7,289 nt of DNA from Bacillota bacterium (GTDB taxonomy: Bacteria > Bacillota > Clostridia > Lachnospirales > Lachnospiraceae): the NCBI GenBank assembly GCA_023460575.1, contig JAEWPQ010000021.1:1-7289 (forward strand), written 5' to 3'. The notes beneath the pieces are model-generated. The model was not told the DNA's origin, ran no database searches, and saw only the letters and a list, made by a program, of their open reading frames with translations. Both the position numbers and the translations under genes were made by a program. Each line of letters begins with the position of its first letter. Position 1 is the stretch's first letter. Below, piece after piece: positions 1 through 4,402 of the stretch.

Positions 1-132
1 CTTGCACCTGATTACGGTGTGCTCTCCGTCGCAGCCTACTTCTTAAATCGGTTCGGTGCGCAGCTCCAAGATGTATTCACACTTTCTATCCATGAGCCTC
101 TCATCAACCGGCATCTTTCTGTTTGGATTTGA
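1..132 (+). CDS. C-terminal fragment of a probable LysR-family transcriptional regulator
   Basis: An open frame enters from the left edge in frame 1 and ends at TGA 130-132, giving 43 residues. The last part reads VFTLSIHEPLINRHLSVWI, which resembles the final beta-strand/helix of a LysR substrate-binding domain, where a 'lpi.eP..r.l.v.w' segment is typical. The helix-turn-helix would lie outside the window, so the family is inferred from a short tail only. The gene converges on the GH5 gene (stop to stop gap 121 bp), so they are not co-transcribed. It could instead be another type of ligand-binding regulator. Confidence 0.5.
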   Translation, partial: LAPDYGVLSVAAYFLNRFGAQLQDVFTLSIHEPLINRHLSVWI

Positions 133-198
133 AAATGCTACTCTTTCTTTTCATAGCCTTTTCTTATACTCCGAATTATTCATAATTCTTCGTAATGC

Positions 199-235
199 AA
201 ATATTTAATTGAACAAATATTATCATGCTTTTTTT
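199..235 (+). terminator. possible weak intrinsic terminator after the LysR-like gene
   Basis: ATATTT (201-206) and AAATAT (215-220) can pair across an 8-nt loop, and a run of seven T follows at 229-235. The stem is only A-T pairs and a few bases separate it from the T run, so it is a poor match to a classical intrinsic terminator. The 133-253 gap also holds a GAATTAT-TC-ATAATTC dyad (173-188) with no T tract. Nothing else is evident in this gap. Confidence 0.25.
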
Positions 236-253
236 GTTTCGTCAAGACTAAGA

Positions 254-1282
254 TTATTTCGTCCATAAATGAATCAGATCTTCCCTGATCTCCTCATAAT
301 GTTTTTCTGTCAGTCCAAAATCCATGTCTTTATAAGTCCATATGGAACAGCCAATCTGATATTTCTCAAATACAGCATGTACATCACGAAACCACCGCAG
401 CGTATCCAGAACAGGTGCCTGGTCAATCACTCCAAACTCTCCGCAGTACAGCTGAGTACCTGCCTTCTTAGCTGCCAGAACTGCTTCTTTTACCATCTCC
501 TCTAAGAATTCTTTCCCCATGTTCTCAGCCTTTGAATTTAAGACAGCTTCTCCCTGCTCCCCCAGCGCAGCAGACTGTGACCGGTAATAATCCATGCTTT
601 CGGGATAAAAAATATCCTTCTGCGGATCCATCTGTTTGACCCAGTGCGCCTTCTGATGGGTAAACAAAAGAGGCTCATAAAAGTGAAAGGTAAAGATAAT
701 ATTTTTATCTTCTGGTATTTTTAGTAATTTTAATGTACTGGCACTATTCCACTGAATTCCCCCGTAAATAATGGGTACGAATGAATCAATTTTCCGTATT
801 GCTGATACCGTTTTGTCAATCAGATCATTCCAAAGCAAAGCATTTTCCTTTTCTACAACCTCATTCAGCAATTCGAATGCGACGTTTTCGCAATCTTTAA
901 ACTCTGTTGTAATACTGTTCCACAGGTTGACAAAACGTTCCTGCAAATATGGATTATGAAACAAATCATTCTTCTGCCTGTTTCCTGCATCATTAAAATC
1001 ATAGCCATAAGCCTTATGCAGATCAAGTATAACATCCAGCCTGTTATCCCTGCAGCAGTCACATACAGAACGAACAAGTTCATACCCTTCTTCTATACGA
1101 TTGCCTTCCTTATCTTCCAGAACCTCGTAATCAATGGGTAACCGGATATGGTCAAACCCCCATGCTGCTATCTGCTCAATATCCGCTTTCCCAATAAATG
1201 TACTGTAATGATACATATTGTGAGTACACTGAGATAAATATCCCCCTAAATTAAGACCTCTTTCCAGTTTCATACGTTTCAC
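254..1282 (-). CDS. cytoplasmic GH5 beta-glycanase (CelC-like endoglucanase)
   Basis: A 342-residue single-domain glycoside hydrolase family 5 enzyme, a retaining (beta/alpha)8-barrel that cleaves beta-1,4 (possibly mixed-linkage) glucans or related oligosaccharides. Visible landmarks are GLNLGGYLSQ at 9-18, FDHIRLPID at 43-51, DLHKA at 87-91, the acid/base Glu141 in FELLNEVVE, FHFYEP at 199-204, the THQKAHW insert at 208-214, the nucleophile Glu282 in YCGEFGV, and Trp315 in SIWTYKDMDF. Length and motifs match C. thermocellum CelC (343 aa as I recall), including almost the same Glu positions. No signal peptide, linker, carbohydrate-binding module or dockerin is present, so it probably acts inside the cell on imported oligosaccharides. 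The start is GTG 1280-1282, six bases after AGGA; an ATG at 1271-1273 is an alternative that removes three residues. It is transcribed divergently from the AraC gene, a probable regulator. Exact substrate is unknown. Confidence 0.88.
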   Translation of the reverse strand: MKRMKLERGLNLGGYLSQCTHNMYHYSTFIGKADIEQIAAWGFDHIRLPIDYEVLEDKEGNRIEEGYELVRSVCDCCRDNRLDVILDLHKAYGYDFNDAGNRQKNDLFHNPYLQERFVNLWNSITTEFKDCENVAFELLNEVVEKENALLWNDLIDKTVSAIRKIDSFVPIIYGGIQWNSASTLKLLKIPEDKNIIFTFHFYEPLLFTHQKAHWVKQMDPQKDIFYPESMDYYRSQSAALGEQGEAVLNSKAENMGKEFLEEMVKEAVLAAKKAGTQLYCGEFGVIDQAPVLDTLRWFRDVHAVFEKYQIGCSIWTYKDMDFGLTEKHYEEIREDLIHLWTK

Positions 1283-1293
1283 TGCCTTTCCTT

Positions 1294-1316
1294 TCAGATA
1301 GCTTTATACTATCTGA
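1294..1316. promoter_or_regulatory. 8-bp-arm inverted repeat around the GH5 -10 box
   Basis: TCAGATAG (1294-1301) and CTATCTGA (1309-1316) are perfect inverted repeats separated by 7 bp. The spacer contains, on the minus strand, TATAAA (1308-1303), the best -10 candidate for the GH5 gene. No good -35 lies 16-18 bp upstream of it, so this promoter would probably need an activator. A dyad with its centre on the -10 suits a repressor operator. Which protein binds is inference; AraC proteins more often use direct repeats. Confidence 0.4.
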
Positions 1317-1327
1317 TATTACTGGCG

Positions 1328-1339
1328 AATGATATCATT
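1328..1339. promoter_or_regulatory. 12-bp perfect palindrome AATGATATCATT between divergent genes
   Basis: The palindrome lies where the GH5 -35 would be and just upstream of the araC-type promoter, about midway between the two genes. It is A-T rich, so chance is possible. Its position would let one bound protein influence both directions. Confidence 0.3.
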
Positions 1340-1363
1340 TTCTTTTCTTTAATATTGTTTTCA

Positions 1364-1372
1364 TGATATAAT
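1364..1372 (+). promoter_or_regulatory. extended -10 promoter of the AraC-type gene
   Basis: TGATATAAT contains a perfect TATAAT (1367-1372) with the TGn extension. The -35 region 17 bp upstream (TTTCTT, 1344-1349) is weak, which an extended -10 can offset. Transcription would start near 1379, giving a leader of about 30 nt that contains the AAAGAGGG ribosome binding site (1394-1401), 8 nt before the ATG. Confidence 0.55.
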
Positions 1373-1409
1373 ATTAAAAGAAAATAACGGCGTAAAGAGG
1401 GTCTCTGCA

Positions 1410-2162
1410 ATGAATATTAAAAAGGAACTAGCTTTTCAGGAATTTGTGAGAAGAGAAAGCAATCTTGCCCGGGCACCTTATACCCCGGAGCAGGAATTTT
1501 ACTCTGTAATAAAATCGGGTAACACCACAAAAGTAAAGGAGCTCTGCCAGGAGTCTCTTTTATCCAAGAAAGGGCTTGGCACTCTTTCTCTCAATTCCCT
1601 TCAAAATATAAAATACCATTTCGCTATTACTGCTGCTCTCGTCGCCAGATATTGTTTGGAGGGAGGAATGGAACTGTCAACCGCCTATGGCCTAAGTGAT
1701 TTCTATATTCAAAAAGCTGACAGCTGCACAAAACCGCAGGATATTGCCGCGCTTCATACTGTCATGTGCCTGGACTATGCCAAACGTATGAAGAATTTAA
1801 GGAAAAGCAAAGTCACATCCAGGCATATTTCGGCTTGCATTGACTACATCTGGGACAATCTGCATACCCGGATCACCATAGAGACACTTGCGTCCCTTGT
1901 AGATTTAAACCCCTCCTATTTATCCCGTCTTTTTAAGAAAGAAGTCGGTATGACAGTGAGCCGGTATATTCAGGATAAGAAGATAGAGACAGCCCAGAAT
2001 ATGTTGATTTATTCTGACTATACACCTTCACAAATCTCCTCAGTTTTAGCTTTTCCTAATCAAAGCTATTTCACAGAGATTTTCCATAAGAAAACGGGTA
2101 TGACTCCTTTGAAATATAGAAATCTAAACTTTCGTAATACAGAGATTGGAGGAGGATATTAA
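1410..2162 (+). CDS. AraC/XylS-family transcriptional regulator with helical N-terminal domain
   Basis: A 250-residue DNA-binding regulator. The C-terminal third (about 137-240) is the double helix-turn-helix AraC domain: first HTH around 156-176 (IETLASLVDLNPSYLSRLFKK), second around 206-227, ending in the family signature around GMTPLKYR (230-237). The N-terminal part (about 20-125) lacks the beta-rich cupin that senses arabinose in AraC. It is predicted mostly helical (FYSVIKSGNTTKVKEL, AYGLSDFYIQKAD), a type seen in many clostridial AraC proteins with unknown ligand. ATG 1410 has a good AG-rich ribosome binding site. It is divergent from the GH5 gene, which suggests control of that gene, probably activation because the GH5 -35 is poor. 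Its TAA overlaps the stop of the convergent flavoprotein gene in the four bases TTAA. Confidence 0.88.
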   Translation: MNIKKELAFQEFVRRESNLARAPYTPEQEFYSVIKSGNTTKVKELCQESLLSKKGLGTLSLNSLQNIKYHFAITAALVARYCLEGGMELSTAYGLSDFYIQKADSCTKPQDIAALHTVMCLDYAKRMKNLRKSKVTSRHISACIDYIWDNLHTRITIETLASLVDLNPSYLSRLFKKEVGMTVSRYIQDKKIETAQNMLIYSDYTPSQISSVLAFPNQSYFTEIFHKKTGMTPLKYRNLNFRNTEIGGGY

Positions 2163-2965
2163 GTACTTGAAGATATTTTATACCCAAGCAGATCAATGAG
2201 ACGCTTCATTATCTTTCCAAAAATACTTTTTATTGGGTTCATATCCACGTCATAAAAGTAAGGGGCCTGAGTCCAGCCTTTATCTCTCCAATAGTCACGA
2301 TCAGCATCTGATGTATATATTTTACTTCGCAGACAGTTAAATAAAAATATATCATAATACGTGGGTACTTTTTTGTTGGTCTGATCCATTTTCTCATGTA
2401 ATTTCTTTGCCAAAATTTTTATCTTCTTCTGTCCTTTCGCATGAATTCGTTTATTATACTTAAAAACACCTTTTGGTTCCCTGTTTTCAAAATACATGGG
2501 TGAAATTATCTGTACATCACCAACCAGGTCCATCGCCCACCCGGATACCACCATTTTAAGATACTTATAAACCTGTTTACTCCCACCGCCATCTGTGGTA
2601 ATTACAATAATTACAGGTTTCCCGCATAGCTCCTGTCTGTGAAATAAATAGGACAAACGATCAATAAACTTTTTCATCTGCCCCGTAACCTGATAAGCAT
2701 AGACAGGACTGGAGATAATAACAGCATCTGCCTTCTTCATCTTTTCCTTTATTGATCCAGTCTCATCCTCTTTGCAGGGGCATAATAATTCACTTTTATG
2801 AAAACAAATACCGCAGCCCTTACAATCTAAAATATGAGACTCGCTCAATTGTATATAATTAAATTCAATTGCAGAATCATACTTCTTTAATTCATTTTTG
2901 ATCTCTCTGCAGATAAGATAGCTGTCTTTCTTTCTTGGACTTCCTGAAACAACCAGAACATTCAT
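2159..2965 (-). CDS. iron-sulfur flavoprotein-like NAD(P)H-dependent FMN oxidoreductase
   Basis: A 268-residue flavodoxin-fold protein. It starts MNVLVVSGSPRKKDS, where SGSPR (7-11) is the FMN-phosphate loop of the NADPH-dependent FMN reductase family. SSPVYAYQVTGQMKKFIDR (85-103) is the second signature, and TTDGGG (123-128) probably lines the flavin site. Cys48-X2-Cys51-X2-Cys54-X7-Cys62 fits the compact CX2CX2CX4-7C motif that binds 4Fe-4S in archaeal iron-sulfur flavoproteins, with an extra Cys64. The last 75 or so residues (from about 193, basic and aromatic) extend beyond the usual core. ATG 2965 is chosen because AAGGAG (2977-2972) lies 6 nt before it; an open frame extends to 3043 but without ribosome binding site or homology, and it would run through the PadR-type operator. 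It probably transfers electrons to quinones, oxygen species or xenobiotics; the substrate is unknown. It lies 97 bp downstream of padR. Confidence 0.8.
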   Translation of the reverse strand: MNVLVVSGSPRKKDSYLICREIKNELKKYDSAIEFNYIQLSESHILDCKGCGICFHKSELLCPCKEDETGSIKEKMKKADAVIISSPVYAYQVTGQMKKFIDRLSYLFHRQELCGKPVIIVITTDGGGSKQVYKYLKMVVSGWAMDLVGDVQIISPMYFENREPKGVFKYNKRIHAKGQKKIKILAKKLHEKMDQTNKKVPTYYDIFLFNCLRSKIYTSDADRDYWRDKGWTQAPYFYDVDMNPIKSIFGKIMKRLIDLLGYKISSST

Positions 2966-2979
2966 ATTACACTCCTTAC

Positions 2980-2995
2980 TATCCAACATTGGATA
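2980..2995. promoter_or_regulatory. PadR-type operator copy 2, upstream of the flavoprotein gene
   Basis: TATCCAACATTGGATA has 7-bp perfect arms around a 2-bp centre. It is identical, on the opposite strand, to the 16-bp core in the padR promoter (3678-3693). It lies two bases upstream of the AAGGAG ribosome binding site, downstream of the putative promoter, so bound protein would block the elongating or initiating polymerase. Assignment to PadR is inference from the shared site and gene order. Confidence 0.72.
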
Positions 2996-3011
2996 CGATG
3001 ATATTTTTTTA

Positions 3012-3040
3012 CACCAAAACGATTTTAGTTCATTTTGGTG
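3012..3040. repeat. 8-bp inverted repeat CACCAAAA/TTTTGGTG in the padR-flavoprotein gap
   Basis: CACCAAAA (3012-3019) and TTTTGGTG (3033-3040) are perfect inverted repeats with a 13-bp spacer. The spacer holds the minus-strand TAAAAT proposed as the -10 of the flavoprotein gene. No T run follows on the minus strand, so it is not a terminator for padR. It may be an operator for a second regulator. Confidence 0.45.
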
Positions 3041-3049
3041 CACGGTTAA
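3022..3049 (-). promoter_or_regulatory. possible promoter of the flavoprotein gene
   Basis: On the minus strand TTAACC (3049-3044), 16 bp, then TAAAAT (3027-3022). The -10 matches five of six consensus bases and the -35 four. Transcription would begin near 3015, placing the 16-bp operator at about +20 to +35. Moderate support only; read-through from padR is the alternative. Confidence 0.4.
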
Positions 3050-3062
3050 TAACTTATTATTC

Positions 3063-3641
3063 TTATTTCATAAAGTCTGTTTCTTTAATCATCTTTACAA
3101 TCTCATGTGTATCCTTAATTATATTGTCCACATGATCTAACATCCTTTTATGCCAGATGATCTGGCTTTCAATGGTTGTTATCATATAATCTAATGTAAT
3201 AACCTCGATGGAACAGGCTTTTTGATTCTTCTCATTTCTCCAATCATTAATTCTATTTTTCTGCGCATCTAAATCACTGATCTGTTTTTCCACGCATTGA
3301 ATTATCTCTTCCTTTTGAAGACTGGCAATCATGGGATATAAAAGAAACTTTTCCGATGATGCTCCCTGTAAAGGCTTACTCATCTCGTTATATGCCAATT
3401 TTTTAAGTATATCTCTTCCTTTTTGTGTTATTTCATATATCTGCTTTTTCTTCTCTCCTTCTTCCGGTTTGTCAGACATTCGGATGTATCCGTCTTTTTC
3501 TAATTTTTTAATTGCATAGTATATTGAGCCGGATTTTATATTATTCCATTCGGACATACGATTGAGACTAATGAATTTCTGAATTTCATAGCCATGTGTG
3601 GGCTTAATACTAAAAAAGAAAAGAATAAATAATTGTACCAT
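3063..3641 (-). CDS. PadR-family transcriptional repressor
   Basis: A 192-residue winged-helix regulator. The N-terminal domain (about 2-85) shows the PadR pattern: FILFFFSIKPTHGYEIQKFI (helix 1-2), then NNIKSGSIYYAIKKLEKDGYI (33-53, recognition helix and start of the wing), then KKKQIYEITQKGRDIL (64-79). The C-terminal part (about 100-190) is helical with QKEEIIQCVEKQISDLD and a late helix pair, as in the longer PadR subfamily whose C-terminal coils make the dimer. ATG 3641 is chosen because GAGGTG (3653-3648) lies 6 nt before it; the frame is open to 3716, but that part covers the promoter. Its promoter carries a dyad filling the -35/-10 spacer and the downstream flavoprotein gene carries the same dyad, so self-repression and control of that gene are likely. 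PadR proteins usually sense phenolics or drugs; the inducer here is unknown. Confidence 0.87.
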   Translation of the reverse strand: MVQLFILFFFSIKPTHGYEIQKFISLNRMSEWNNIKSGSIYYAIKKLEKDGYIRMSDKPEEGEKKKQIYEITQKGRDILKKLAYNEMSKPLQGASSEKFLLYPMIASLQKEEIIQCVEKQISDLDAQKNRINDWRNEKNQKACSIEVITLDYMITTIESQIIWHKRMLDHVDNIIKDTHEIVKMIKETDFMK

Positions 3642-3671
3642 TAAAAACACCTCACCTGTATAGATAAATAA

Positions 3672-3700
3672 ATTATATATCCAATGTTGGATATTATCAA
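3672..3700 (-). promoter_or_regulatory. sigma-A promoter of padR
   Basis: On the minus strand TTGATA (3700-3695), exactly 17 bp, then TATAAT (3677-3672). The -35 matches five of six consensus bases and the -10 is perfect. The start point would be near 3665, giving a leader of about 24 nt with the ribosome binding site. It lies just downstream of the tetR stop, so padR need not depend on tetR transcription. Confidence 0.8.
3677..3694. promoter_or_regulatory. PadR-type operator copy 1, inside the padR promoter spacer
   Basis: ATATCCAATGTTGGATAT has 8-bp arms around TG. Its 16-bp core (3678-3693) fills the spacer between -35 and -10 with one base left over. A bound dimer would exclude RNA polymerase. 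The core is the exact reverse complement of the site at 2980-2995. Confidence 0.75.
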
Positions 3701-3716
3701 GTCTTTTTTTATACAA

Positions 3717-4262
3717 TTAAATCACAGCAATACGAAGCGCCCGATCCAGGATTGTTTTTACCTGCTCCGATGACAATTCCATTCCTTCTTCCACCCATCT
3801 GATCAGCATTCCATTTAAACCGCCAAGACTATAGGATAATAAATAAGCTCTTGTCATATCATCAATTTTCATATCTGGCTTCACTTTTTCAAAGACAACC
3901 GGTGCTATTTCTCCGGATATACGGTAGATTATTTCAAGCATATTATTCTTTTTAAGCAGATTCAGAAAAATCTCGTGCAGTTTCCAGAATTCGAAATAAA
4001 TAGCGGCAACTTCAGTATAGTGACGAGGTGCCGTGTCGGCCACCATGCAGATAAATTCCTCTTCCAGCGTGCTTATGTATTCATCTAAAATTTCCTCCCT
4101 GGTATTATATAAGCGATAGAAGGTTCTTCGTGACAGTTCTGCTTCCTGACAAATCTGCGTCACTGTAATCATAGAAAAATCGTATGTCTCCATAAGCCTG
4201 ATTAAACCACTCATCAACATCTTTTTCGATTGCAGCGCGATTCTGTAATTCATTTTATTCAT
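3717..4262 (-). CDS. TetR/AcrR-family transcriptional regulator
   Basis: A 181-residue regulator. Residues 5-62 form the three-helix DNA-binding domain, with the helix-turn-helix at about 33-52 (TVTQICQEAELSRRTFYRLY) followed by NTREEILDEY, typical of TetR proteins. The rest (about 80-180) is a helical ligand and dimer domain; FLNLLKKNNMLEII and the late GGLNGMLIRWVEEG resemble the C-terminal domain seen in many Firmicute TetR proteins related to DhaS. ATG 4262 is chosen because AGGGGAGA (4275-4268) precedes it by 5 nt; an ATG at 4253 is also possible, and a longer frame to 4334 has no ribosome binding site and would overlap the promoter. It is divergent from the alpha/beta hydrolase gene, with a 26-bp dyad between them, which is the classic layout for a TetR repressor and its target. 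Ligand unknown. Confidence 0.88.
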   Translation of the reverse strand: MNKMNYRIALQSKKMLMSGLIRLMETYDFSMITVTQICQEAELSRRTFYRLYNTREEILDEYISTLEEEFICMVADTAPRHYTEVAAIYFEFWKLHEIFLNLLKKNNMLEIIYRISGEIAPVVFEKVKPDMKIDDMTRAYLLSYSLGGLNGMLIRWVEEGMELSSEQVKTILDRALRIAVI

Positions 4263-4321
4263 ATGACTCTCCCCTAATCTGTCACGATCCCTTTGAATGT
4301 GTAACACAATTATCAATCCCA

Positions 4322-4350
4322 TTGTAAAATCCATACCAGTTCATTATAAT
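4322..4350 (+). promoter_or_regulatory. sigma-A promoter of the alpha/beta hydrolase gene
   Basis: TTGTAA (4322-4327), 17 bp, TATAAT (4345-4350). The -10 is perfect and the -35 matches four of six. Transcription would start near 4357, just where the 26-bp dyad begins, and the TGGAGG ribosome binding site (4389-4394) lies 8 nt before the ATG. Confidence 0.7.
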
Positions 4351-4371
4351 AAGTTTCGTAATATGCGTCAA
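4343..4371 (-). promoter_or_regulatory. sigma-A promoter of tetR, overlapping the opposing hydrolase promoter
   Basis: On the minus strand TTGACG (4371-4366), 17 bp, TATAAT (4348-4343). It matches 11 of 12 consensus bases. Its -10 and the -10 of the opposite promoter share four bases within ATTATAAT (4343-4350), so two polymerases cannot bind together. Confidence 0.75.
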
Positions 4372-4384
4372 TTGTAGCATATTA
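4359..4384. promoter_or_regulatory. 26-bp near-palindrome, probable TetR operator
   Basis: TAATATGC (4359-4366) and GCATATTA (4377-4384) are perfect inverted arms; the centre CAATTG (4369-4374) is itself palindromic, so 11 of 13 base pairs are symmetric. It covers the tetR -35 (4366-4371) and the first transcribed bases of the hydrolase gene. Bound protein would shut off both directions. Binding by the adjacent TetR is inference. Confidence 0.7.
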
Positions 4385-4402
4385 GAAATGGAGGAATAAT
4401 AG

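Noticed and set aside
173..188. GAATTAT-TC-ATAATTC as a terminator for the GH5 or LysR-like gene
   Set aside because: All A-T stem apart from the end pair, 2-nt loop and no adjacent T run; could be a weak dyad only.
269..1141. Short open frames on the plus strand within the GH5 gene
   Set aside because: They are antisense shadows of a gene with intact catalytic motifs, with no ribosome binding sites or recognisable domains.
2966..3043. N-terminal extension of the flavoprotein to an ATG at 3043
   Set aside because: No ribosome binding site, no family homology before MNVLVVSGSP, and it would span the 16-bp operator; AAGGAG at 2977-2972 sets the start at 2965.
3642..3716. N-terminal extension of PadR to 3716
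   Set aside because: It would translate the promoter and operator; GAGGTG 6 nt before ATG 3641 and the PadR domain start at that Met decide.
4298..4308. TGTGTAACACA in the tetR leader as an operator
   Set aside because: Only 5-bp arms and no second copy; much weaker than the 4359-4384 dyad.
4263..4334. N-terminal extension of TetR to 4334
   Set aside because: No ribosome binding site and it runs up to the predicted transcript start; AGGGGAGA before ATG 4262 is strong.
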